Assembly (NCBI GenBank): GCA_027348305.1
Contig: DAIEPS010000080.1
Coordinates: forward strand, 1-7,862
DNA from: Anaerolineaceae bacterium
Lineage (GTDB): Bacteria; Chloroflexota; Anaerolineae; Anaerolineales; Anaerolineaceae
Direction: 5' to 3'
Length of the DNA stretch: 7,862 nt
Shown here: piece after piece, positions 1 to 5,629 of the stretch
How positions within the stretch are numbered: position 1 is the stretch's first letter
Layout of the letters: each line of letters begins with the position of its first letter
The notes under the pieces: model-generated
What the model was told of the DNA's origin: nothing
What the model saw: only the letters and a program-made list of their open reading frames with translations
Database searches by the model: none
Translations under genes and position numbers: made by a program

Positions 1-61
1 GGGTTTTGTTGTGCTGATTTAAGGCTTGATTTTGGCGGGTTTTTGGGCGCTGGAAGGGCTT

Positions 62-313
62 TTAATAACCGCAAAGGGAACAGGTGATTACAGGGCTTTT
101 ACCATTCCTGATGGTGATGTCATTGCCCAGGTACTCCACTTTGCTAGTGGTTGGGCGCAGCAGGCCAGAGATCGTGTTGAGGCTGGTGGATTTTCCAGCC
201 CCATTCGCGCCGATCAAAGCCACAATCTCACCCTCATTGAGGGTGAAGCTGATATCTCTCAGCGCATTAATTGAGCCGTAGTGGACACTGATGTTATCAA
301 CGTTTAGGATCAT
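62..313 (-). pseudogene. livF: Truncated LivF-type ATPase of branched-chain amino acid ABC transporter
   Basis: The first 67 or so residues are a normal start of LivF, the second ATPase of LIV-type importers, which powers uptake on the cytoplasmic side. Visible are the N-terminal beta strands, the Walker A motif GANGAGKS (residues 35-42), the TISGLLRPT segment and the YLGNDIT strand. After that the frame gives an unrelated tail ending at a TAA after 83 codons; family members are about 230-240 residues. The Q-loop, ABC signature, Walker B and H-loop are all missing, so this product could not work as an ATPase. The start ATG overlaps the livG stop as ATGA, with AAGG four bases upstream. In the 60 or so bases past the break, pieces in shifted frames look like degraded LivF sequence (MVKAL, then fragments resembling HVPEGR), which suggests several small indels. 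Either the gene is decayed or the sequence quality falls off near a contig end; the sequence alone does not decide. Confidence 0.8.
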
Positions 314-1119
314 GAGGCCTTCTTCCTGCGATATTTTTGCGCCAGTGCCGCTCCGCCTGGTCCAAGATAAGCTTCGATGACGCTTTCATTGTGTTGGATC
401 TCTTCCGGTTTTCCTTCAGCGATCTTGTTGCCAAAATCAAGAACGGAAATGTAATCTGAGATACCCATCACCACATGCATGTCGTGCTCAATAAGGATGA
501 TGGTGATATTAAATTTATCACGCAAACTGCGGATGAGGGCGGTCATTTCAAGAGTTTCCTGTGGATTCATACCCGCCGTGGGTTCATCCAACAGCAGCAA
601 GGAAGGTTTACTCCCAAGGGCGCGAGCGATCTCCAACCTGCGTTGGGCGCCGTAAGGCAAGTCGCCAGCAATCGAGTCTGCAAATTCACTGAGGCCTACG
701 AAATCAAGCCATTTAAAACCTTCTTCTAGAGATGTCTTTTCTTCATTTTTACTACGGTGGGTGCGAATAATTGATTCGACCCAGGTTTCTTTCAAACGAG
801 GTTGCTGGCCGACCAGCACATTTTCAATTGCAGTCAGGTTAGAGAAAAGCCTGATGTTTTGATAAGTTCTGGAGAGTCCAAGAGAAGCCACCGTATCCGT
901 GGAGCGTCCGTTTAGAACCAGACCCTGAAAAAGAACAGTGCCGTGGTCCGGAACATAAAAACCGGAGATGCAGTTGAAAAGCGTGGTCTTTCCGGCTCCG
1001 TTGGGGCCGATGATGGAATAGATGGAACCTTCGGCGATATCAAGATTAACATTGTTAACCGCGGTCAATCCGCCAAAGATCTTTGAGACGCCCTGCACCT
1101 GGATAATATTATTTGTCAT
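310..1119 (-). CDS. livG: LivG-type ATP-binding protein of branched-chain amino acid ABC transporter
   Basis: This cytoplasmic ATPase subunit pairs with LivF to drive import through LivH/LivM. At 269 residues it has normal length and a complete nucleotide-binding domain: Walker A GPNGAGKT (38-45), Q-loop glutamine in RTYQNIRLF (Q87), the LivG-type signature LPYGAQRRLEIARAL (154-168, in place of LSGGQ), Walker B LLLLDEP (174-180), D-loop AGMNP (182-186) and H-loop histidine in EHD (H212). The C-terminal YLGPGG (251-256) resembles the usual LivG ending; the basic tail KYRRKKAS is extra. Its start lies inside the end of livM (11-base overlap). A perfect AAGGAGGTG ribosome site at 1124-1132 doubles as codons of the livM tail, so translation is probably coupled. 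The stop overlaps the livF start. With livF broken, LivG would have to act as a homodimer or borrow another ATPase if that break is real. Confidence 0.96.
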   Translation of the reverse strand: MTNNIIQVQGVSKIFGGLTAVNNVNLDIAEGSIYSIIGPNGAGKTTLFNCISGFYVPDHGTVLFQGLVLNGRSTDTVASLGLSRTYQNIRLFSNLTAIENVLVGQQPRLKETWVESIIRTHRSKNEEKTSLEEGFKWLDFVGLSEFADSIAGDLPYGAQRRLEIARALGSKPSLLLLDEPTAGMNPQETLEMTALIRSLRDKFNITIILIEHDMHVVMGISDYISVLDFGNKIAEGKPEEIQHNESVIEAYLGPGGAALAQKYRRKKAS

Positions 1120-2671
1120 GGGGCACCTCCTTCTTTTGAAGATCTGCGGCTGTCTCTTTGGGTTTGCTGTATTTAGGCCGGTGAGAGGGGATCAACCCTT
1201 CAGGACGTGAGAGCATCATAAAGACCAGCAAGGCTCCAAAAGCCAGCAAACGGAAATTGGCAAACTCGCGCAGAATTTCGGGCAGACCCTTGAGGGTAAA
1301 CGCGCCCAAAATGGTGCCGGGGATGTTGCCCATGCCGCCTACGATGATCAGGCTGAGCACGTTGATGGAAGCCATTAAGGCGTGTTCATCCGGACCTGTG
1401 AACTGGTTGCGGCTGGCGTAGATGCCGCCGGCGAGACCCGCAAAAGCGGCGCCGATCGCCAGAGCCAGTAGCTTGTATTTGATGGTGTCAACGCCGCTGG
1501 CACGAGCGACGGTTTCATCCTCGCGGATGGCCAGCCAGGCGCGCCCGGTGCGGGATTGCTGTAAGCGATTGTAAACAAAACTTGCCAGAATAACACCTGC
1601 GATGATCAAATAGACGAAATCCACTTCCGAATTAAATGGTTTTCCAAACAACGAAGGGCCGTGAATATTCTGAATGCCACGAGGACCGCCTGTGAAATTG
1701 GTGAGTACATCGCTTTTAAGCAAGATGCGGATGATCTCGCCAAATCCAAGGGTAACAATGGCCAGGTAATCTCCACGCAGGCGCATGATGGGAAGGCCCA
1801 AAAGCAACCCTGAGAGGGCTGAAAGCACCACGCCCAACAAGAGGGCGGGCCAGAATCCCCACATCAGGTTGTGTGGTTCAGGTGCGTTGAGCAGTGCCAT
1901 GGTATAAGCGCCGATGGCAAAAAAGGCGATATAACCCAACACCAGTTGACCTGATAAGCCTACAATGATATTCAAACCCAGACCTAAAATTACATACAAT
2001 CCAACCGTACCAAACACATAGTTCCAATAAGACCCCCACTTCATTGGGATCAATATCACGGCTACAGCCAAAAGGCTAATGCCGACGATCTGCCAGATAA
2101 GGTGGTATTTTCCGTGAATGGAGTACTGGACTTTTTCACTGATGTTCTTAATGAATGCAAGATCTTTTTTCCAGTGTTCTTGTACCGCGTGGAGGTTTGA
2201 CAGGATATTCAAACCAACACCCACGAGACTGCCCAGCAGGATGCAACCGATGGTCACTAAAATTCCCATGGAAGGGGTCAAACCGAACAATGTCGCTTTG
2301 ATGAAATCAAAAGAAAGCACTGTCAAAAAGTCGCGGATGAAAATCTTGTTGACTAAAATGGCTGTCATCCCGATTTCAAGCAGTCCAACCAGGATTGCAG
2401 AAATCAAACTGGCTGTAAATCCAGCCACGAGTTTTTGACCCGCGGGTAAGGATTTCTTTTTGCTCAAGGCGGCTATTCCCACCCAAAGGCCCATCAAGAT
2501 AGTATAGGCGATCAAGAATTTTGGGGCAGGGATCTCGCCTGGGTTTTTTATGCCTGAAACCTTGGCCAGCATGATGCCGATCATGGTGTTAAAGGCGATT
2601 AGGATGAAGAATACCTGTACGATCCCAAAGGTAATACCGGTGCGAATGCTTTGACGGATAAGTGTTTTCAT
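1109..2671 (-). CDS. livM: LivM-type permease of branched-chain amino acid ABC transporter, with long N-terminal extension
   Basis: This is an integral inner-membrane subunit that forms the import channel together with LivH. The family core starts near residue 190 and shows GLSGQLVLGYIAFFAIGAY (238-256), the LRGDYLAIVTLGFGEIIRI block (298-316), the cytoplasmic EAA-like coupling loop GRAWLAIREDETVARASGV (376-394) that contacts the ATPases, GGMGNIPGTILGA (445-457) and the typical end SRPEGLIP (488-495). At 520 residues it is longer than the roughly 300-residue core and than the 425-residue E. coli LivM. The first 190 residues carry about four predicted membrane helices (near 12-36, 50-68, 83-107 and 132-157) and then a charged linker (160-190). 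The ATG follows a GGAGGAG ribosome site embedded in the livH end and overlaps the livH stop as ATGA. The tail after 495 is hydrophilic and also encodes the livG ribosome site. Confidence 0.95.
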   Translation of the reverse strand: MKTLIRQSIRTGITFGIVQVFFILIAFNTMIGIMLAKVSGIKNPGEIPAPKFLIAYTILMGLWVGIAALSKKKSLPAGQKLVAGFTASLISAILVGLLEIGMTAILVNKIFIRDFLTVLSFDFIKATLFGLTPSMGILVTIGCILLGSLVGVGLNILSNLHAVQEHWKKDLAFIKNISEKVQYSIHGKYHLIWQIVGISLLAVAVILIPMKWGSYWNYVFGTVGLYVILGLGLNIIVGLSGQLVLGYIAFFAIGAYTMALLNAPEPHNLMWGFWPALLLGVVLSALSGLLLGLPIMRLRGDYLAIVTLGFGEIIRILLKSDVLTNFTGGPRGIQNIHGPSLFGKPFNSEVDFVYLIIAGVILASFVYNRLQQSRTGRAWLAIREDETVARASGVDTIKYKLLALAIGAAFAGLAGGIYASRNQFTGPDEHALMASINVLSLIIVGGMGNIPGTILGAFTLKGLPEILREFANFRLLAFGALLVFMMLSRPEGLIPSHRPKYSKPKETAADLQKKEVPHDK

Positions 2672-3831
2672 ACTTTCTCCTCCGAAAGCACCTCACCCAG
2701 CAAGCCCGAAGGCCTGAAAGTGAGTACAAAGATCAGGATCAAGAATGACAAAACATCTTTGAGCTGGAAGTCGATGCCAAGTGCTGCTGGCCCCATGGAT
2801 TCCACAATACCAAGAACGAGACCACCAACCATGGCACCGGGGATATTGCCAATGCCGCCGAGGACTGCCGCTGTAAAGGCTTTGATACCGGGGATGAAAC
2901 CAACAAAGTAATATACCAGACCGTTGTGAAGGCCCCACATGACACCTGCAGCGCCAGCCAGGGCACCACTGATGATAAAGGTGCGGCTAATGGTACTGTC
3001 TACATCCACACCCATAAGGGCGGCAGTTTTCTTGTCCAATGCAGTCGCACGCATGGCACGACCTAATTTGGATTTGCGTACCAGGATGTATAATCCGACC
3101 AACAATAGAATGGATAAAACAAACGTGAAAACACCGGTGTAAGGTAAGACGACATTGCTGCCATTGACCACGATCGTCCAGCCTGCACCACGGCGTAAGA
3201 TTTCAGGATTGGTCACGTCGCGCAGTTGAGGACTGAATAACAACATTGCGGCGTTTTGTAGAAAGATTGAAGCACCAATGGCACTGATCAGTGGAACCAG
3301 GCGAGGCGCTTTTCTTAGAGGACGATATGCGATTTTTTCAAGAAAATAGCCAAGTGTGGCTGAAACCGTCATACCGATAAGGAATGCCAGGATGATTGCA
3401 AGAATGGGATAGGCATTTAAGAAATTGGTTGGAGGATTTCCTGCAACGGGTATGATCTTAAAAGCCCAAAACGAATATAAACCAGCATAGGCTCCAAACA
3501 TCATAACTTCGCCGTGAGCGAAGTTGATCATAAACAAGATACCGTAAACCAAAGTGTAACCAATGGCGATGAGTGCGTAAACACCACCGATAATTAAACC
3601 TGAAATCAACAAACGAGTCCAGGTATCGGGGCCATATTCATGCTGCACCACAAGCACCTGGTAAAGGCGAAACACGATATACAACGAAACCACCACTCCC
3701 AAGATCGGGCGCAGTAGCTTCATGAATTTGCTGTTTTGAATAGATTGTATCTTTTTTACAGCGTTATTCGTATTGGTCTGGAGATTGTTTTTCCCCTTAG
3801 GGGTAAGGGGAAGCGAGGAGGGGTCATTCAT
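2668..3831 (-). CDS. livH: LivH-type permease of branched-chain amino acid ABC transporter
   Basis: This is the second channel-forming permease of the LIV importer. Family landmarks are the block around residues 86-115 (ALIAIGYTLVYGILF followed by MINFAHGEVMMFGAY), YRPLRKAPRLVPLISAIG (169-186), the EAA-like coupling loop GRAMRATALDKKTAALMGVD (257-276), GGIGNIPGAMVGG (325-337) and the ending TFRPSGLLG (371-379). At 387 residues it is longer than the usual 290-310 because of about 70 extra N-terminal residues: a hydrophilic stretch (1-36) and one added membrane helix (about 42-62). The ATG at 3829-3831 has only a weak AAAGG site about ten bases upstream; the next in-frame ATG (codon 37, 3721-3723) has none, so the first is kept with some doubt. 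Codons 6-14 lie over a perfect inverted repeat, which may be inserted repeat DNA. The stop overlaps the livM start (ATGA). Confidence 0.95.
   Translation of the reverse strand: MNDPSSLPLTPKGKNNLQTNTNNAVKKIQSIQNSKFMKLLRPILGVVVSLYIVFRLYQVLVVQHEYGPDTWTRLLISGLIIGGVYALIAIGYTLVYGILFMINFAHGEVMMFGAYAGLYSFWAFKIIPVAGNPPTNFLNAYPILAIILAFLIGMTVSATLGYFLEKIAYRPLRKAPRLVPLISAIGASIFLQNAAMLLFSPQLRDVTNPEILRRGAGWTIVVNGSNVVLPYTGVFTFVLSILLLVGLYILVRKSKLGRAMRATALDKKTAALMGVDVDSTISRTFIISGALAGAAGVMWGLHNGLVYYFVGFIPGIKAFTAAVLGGIGNIPGAMVGGLVLGIVESMGPAALGIDFQLKDVLSFLILIFVLTFRPSGLLGEVLSEEKV
3791..3812. repeat. 9-bp inverted repeat inside the livH N-terminal extension
   Basis: TTCCCCTTA and TAAGGGGAA are perfect inverted copies separated by GGGG. 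They lie in the first 15 codons of livH and encode part of SLPLTPKGK. Hydrophilic peptides of this flavour (PLTPKG) often arise where a dispersed palindromic repeat has landed in a coding region; only one copy is visible here, so that is inference. On the mRNA the hairpin would sit just after the start codon and could reduce initiation. Confidence 0.7.
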
Positions 3832-3862
3832 AGGCGGTCTGCCTTTCGATGTTCTGTAGAAT

Positions 3863-3891
3863 AGGCTGGGGAGGTAAAACCTCCCCAGCCT
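3863..3891 (-). promoter_or_regulatory. Intercistronic hairpin between binding-protein gene and livH
   Basis: AGGCTGGGGAGG and CCTCCCCAGCCT form a perfect 12-bp GC-rich stem with a 5-base loop, 20 bases after the binding-protein stop codon. Neither strand has a U-run after it (on the operon strand it is followed by ATTCTACAG), so it is not a classic intrinsic terminator. In transporter operons such hairpins commonly stabilise the 3' end of the upstream message or cause partial termination, giving more binding protein than permease. That role is inferred from position. Confidence 0.75.
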
Positions 3892-3911
3892 GATGTTGCA
3901 GGTTTAGCAAT

Positions 3912-5180
3912 TTATTGAGCGTTGGTCCATTTACCGTCTTTGACCACAACGAATTGGGGTTTATCGACGTTGCACTCGCCATTGGATTGGCAAGAGAATG
4001 TACCGGAAAGTCCGACGTAATTGGTGAGACCACGAACGGCAGCAACCAGGGCGGCACGTGGAACATAGAGTTTGCCATCAGCAACAACAGCAACCTGTTT
4101 CACAGCGGCGGCCAAAGCGGCAGCAGCATCATATCCAGCCCAGGTGTAGGGGGATAAGGAACCGGCTTCTTTACCGAATTTCTCAAGATAAGCGGCATTG
4201 AATTTGGTTTTGGCTTCGCTATCAGGGCTGGCGGGGGCGATGGAGGCATAAGCACCTTCGCCATTGGCGCCGGTACGGGTCAAGAAATCTTCACCGTAGG
4301 TACCATCGCAACCGAAGAAGATGGCTTTGTCGAGACCAGTGGTTTTCATCTGGTTGACGAGGACGGCGCCTTCAGCGGTGTAACCACCGAAATAAACGGC
4401 ATCGGGGGTTTTGGAAGCAACCGTGGAGAGAACTGCGGTGTAATCGGTTTCGCCGGGGGTGATGGCTTGTTCGATCACAACTTCGCCGCCGTCTTTTACG
4501 AACTGGGCAGCAACGATGTCGGCTAAACCTTTACCATAGTCAGAACCGTCGTGCAGGACAGCCAATTTCTTAACTTTGAGGGTGTTGAAAATGTAATCAG
4601 CAGCATTGTTGCCTTGGTTAAGGTCAGTGAAGGCGATGCGGTTGAAGACAGTTGACCCGGTGGTGGTCAAAGCAGGATTGGTGGCGGAGGGGGAGAGCAT
4701 GGGGATGCCAACTTTTTCGTAGATAGGCATGGCAGCAGCGGTTGCACCAGAGAAAATGTGACCGGCAACAGCCACAATCGCGGGATCAGCCACGAACTTG
4801 TTGGCAACTGCAGCGCCGCCTTCAGCGGTACCACCATCATCTTGGGCGTCCAGAGCGAATGTCCAACCATCGATATTTCCGGCGTCGGTCATGGCGATGG
4901 TTGCACCTTGTGAGATGTCGATGCCATAGCTGGCGTTACCACCGGTCATGGGGGCGCCCATGCCGATCTTGATGACATCACCAGCTGCGAAGACTGCGCA
5001 TCCTAATGCATCGGCGCAAGCTTCAGGGGCGCCAGAAGCCGCGGGGGCTTCGGTGGCTGCGGCTTCAGTGGCGGCAGGAGCTTCAGTAGCGGCGGGGGCT
5101 TCAGTAGCGGCAGCCTGACCGCAAGCGGCGAGCAGCAGTGCCAAAACCATAAAAACTGCTAAAAACTTCATTGCTTTCAT
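3912..5180 (-). CDS. LIV-type solute-binding lipoprotein (branched-chain amino acid ABC transporter)
   Basis: This is the extracytoplasmic receptor of the importer, belonging to the leucine/isoleucine/valine-binding (periplasmic-binding-protein type I, Peripl_BP_6) family; it hands the ligand to LivH/LivM. The N-terminus is a lipoprotein signal: basic MKAMK, a hydrophobic core, then LAAC with lipidated Cys20. A flexible TEAPAA linker follows (26-48). The receptor domain starts near residue 69 (VIKIGMGAPMTGG) and includes YGIDISQGATIAMTDAG (85-101), GHIFSGATAAAMPIYEKVG (140-158) before PMLSPSATNPALT, LHDGSDYGKGLAD (209-221), FGGYTAEGAVLVNQMK (264-279), CDGTYGEDFL (291-300) and YTWAGYDAAAAL (345-356). 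Cys54/Cys61 and Cys397/Cys403 could form disulfides. The ATG at 5178-5180 has AAGGAG eight bases upstream, better placed than for the second Met (codon 4). It is first in the operon, next to the permeases. The substrate cannot be fixed from sequence: branched-chain amino acids are likely, other amino acids, amides or urea possible. Confidence 0.94.
   Translation of the reverse strand: MKAMKFLAVFMVLALLLAACGQAAATEAPAATEAPAATEAAATEAPAASGAPEACADALGCAVFAAGDVIKIGMGAPMTGGNASYGIDISQGATIAMTDAGNIDGWTFALDAQDDGGTAEGGAAVANKFVADPAIVAVAGHIFSGATAAAMPIYEKVGIPMLSPSATNPALTTTGSTVFNRIAFTDLNQGNNAADYIFNTLKVKKLAVLHDGSDYGKGLADIVAAQFVKDGGEVVIEQAITPGETDYTAVLSTVASKTPDAVYFGGYTAEGAVLVNQMKTTGLDKAIFFGCDGTYGEDFLTRTGANGEGAYASIAPASPDSEAKTKFNAAYLEKFGKEAGSLSPYTWAGYDAAAALAAAVKQVAVVADGKLYVPRAALVAAVRGLTNYVGLSGTFSCQSNGECNVDKPQFVVVKDGKWTNAQ
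5037..5105 (-). repeat. TEAPAA-encoding short tandem repeat in the lipoprotein linker
   Basis: Three copies of TEAPAA and one shortened copy (TEAAA) occupy residues 26-48, so the DNA repeats with an 18-base period. The Ala/Pro/Glu/Thr composition is that of an extended flexible tether between the lipid anchor at Cys20 and the binding domain. The near-identical units should be prone to gain or loss by slippage. Confidence 0.85.
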
Positions 5181-5265
5181 GTGTACTTCTCCTTAGTAAA
5201 TTTTTGGTGGGCGGTAAAAAGCAGATTAATTAAAAGGGTTGTATTGATGATTGCTGCACCTCCTT
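5177..5265 (-). other. Orphan perfect Shine-Dalgarno followed by a 24-codon frame without a standard start
   Basis: AAGGAGGTG (5257-5265) is as strong a ribosome site as any in the window, yet no ATG, GTG or TTG lies at the normal distance. Five bases downstream is ATC, then a second ATC, and this frame stays open for 24 codons (IINTTLLINLLFTAHQ, then KFTKEKYT) to a TGA that overlaps the ATG of the binding-protein gene as ATGA. It could be a leader peptide with a rare start codon, a ribosome standby site, or chance. The open length alone is not significant; the ribosome site and the ATGA coupling are what stand out. Confidence 0.3.
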
Positions 5266-5294
5266 GATTCTTTCACCTTTCTTCCTATTAGAAG

Positions 5295-5323
5295 AAAAAA
5301 ACCACCTGATGTTGGTCAGGTGG
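5295..5323 (-). terminator. Intrinsic terminator upstream of the liv operon
   Basis: Read on the minus strand, CCACCTGA, a six-base loop CCAACA and TCAGGTGG form a perfect 8-bp stem followed at once by seven T residues. This is a textbook rho-independent terminator. It lies 24 bases after the stop of the 35-codon ORF and 114 bases before the binding-protein start, so transcripts from the upstream promoter must either stop here or read through to reach the transporter genes. Confidence 0.9.
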
Positions 5324-5374
5324 CTTCGGGTAAACTGTTGAAAATTTCTAACCCCGTTCTTTTGCCATCCTAAC
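5315..5374 (-). promoter_or_regulatory. Possible antiterminator pairing (attenuator)
   Basis: On the minus strand GTTAGGATGGC (5364-5374, inside the end of the 35-codon ORF) can pair with GCCACCTGAC (5315-5324), which contains the whole first arm of the terminator: ten pairs with one bulged A and one G-U pair. The two structures exclude each other. A ribosome finishing the short ORF would partly cover the upstream segment and favour the terminator; a ribosome stalled earlier would leave it free and favour read-through. This is read from complementarity only. Confidence 0.45.
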
Positions 5375-5455
5375 CGTAAAAAAGCTTGTAATATACCAAA
5401 TGGTTGCAAGCATGAGAACGACAAAGAAAAAGTAGGCAAGATGAAGTGTTGACAT
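5348..5455 (-). CDS. Small hydrophobic ORF, 35 codons: leader peptide or single-helix membrane microprotein
   Basis: The frame runs from an ATG at 5453-5455 to a TAG at 5348-5350. Residues 5-26 are strongly hydrophobic (HLAYFFFVVLMLATIWYI, then TSFF), enough for one membrane helix, and the C-terminus VRMAKERG is basic, suggesting it stays in the cytoplasm. It contains nine Leu/Val/Ile and five Phe residues. There is no Shine-Dalgarno sequence: the predicted transcript start is only about 13 bases before the ATG, so translation would be nearly leaderless. It sits between a good promoter and a strong terminator, upstream of the amino acid transporter. It could be a regulatory leader peptide whose translation is sensed, or an independent microprotein. 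I do not recognise a family. The transcript (about 170 bases) could also act as a small RNA. Confidence 0.5.
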   Translation of the reverse strand: MSTLHLAYFFFVVLMLATIWYITSFFTVRMAKERG

Positions 5456-5474
5456 AATGTATTAGTATTCAAAC

Positions 5475-5503
5475 ATGTTACAACTTTGAGAATCAAAAGT
5501 CAA
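5475..5503 (-). promoter_or_regulatory. Sigma70-type promoter for the leader ORF and probably the liv operon
   Basis: TTGACT (5498-5503) and TAACAT (5475-5480) are separated by exactly 17 bases on the minus strand, matching the -35 consensus at five and the -10 at four of six positions. The predicted start is near 5468. No comparable promoter was found between the terminator and the binding-protein gene, so the operon may depend on this one plus read-through. Confidence 0.6.
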
Positions 5504-5555
5504 TCACCTAATATTAATTTAAGCTAATTTTGATTTATTCTTTATATATGCAGGC

Positions 5556-5561
5556 TATAAT
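5556..5561 (+). promoter_or_regulatory. Probable -10 box of the flavodiiron protein gene
   Basis: TATAAT is a perfect -10 hexamer, 68 bases before the start codon, in an AT-rich stretch. No good -35 lies at 16-18 bases (the best is a poor TTTATT at 5534-5539; TTGATT lies 20 bases away), so the promoter may be weak or activator dependent. It is divergent from the liv promoter, with the two -10 boxes about 75 bases apart. Confidence 0.45.
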
Positions 5562-5590
5562 CATTTTGATTTCATAATTCTGGAAAATTA

Positions 5591-5603
5591 CTCCCCTGGG
5601 GAG
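5591..5603. promoter_or_regulatory. CTCCCC-T-GGGGAG palindrome in the flavodiiron gene leader
   Basis: A perfect 6+6 inverted repeat with a one-base centre lies about 30 bases after the TATAAT box and 26 bases before the start codon. It is GC-rich inside a strongly AT-rich leader. The position downstream of the transcript start suits a repressor operator. No known regulator motif is recognised. Confidence 0.4.
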
Positions 5604-5629
5604 AAAAATCACTTTTGTTAGAGGAAAAT

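Noticed and set aside
26..274. Plus-strand 82-codon frame opposite livF
   Set aside because: Most of it is antisense to clear LivF coding sequence, with no recognisable motif or ribosome site.
3824..4093. Minus-strand 89-codon frame overlapping the binding-protein 3' end and the intercistronic hairpin
   Set aside because: It is out of frame with the lipoprotein, crosses the hairpin and shows no family features.
5230..5496. 88-codon minus-strand frame covering most of the liv leader
   Set aside because: It reads straight through the intrinsic terminator and overlaps the promoter's neighbourhood, has no ribosome site, and its composition is not protein-like. The 35-codon ORF in another frame is the better candidate.
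5615..5629. TTG start adding five codons to the flavodiiron protein
   Set aside because: There is no ribosome site before it, while AGAGG is correctly placed before the ATG at 5630, and the shorter start matches the ligand numbering of the family.
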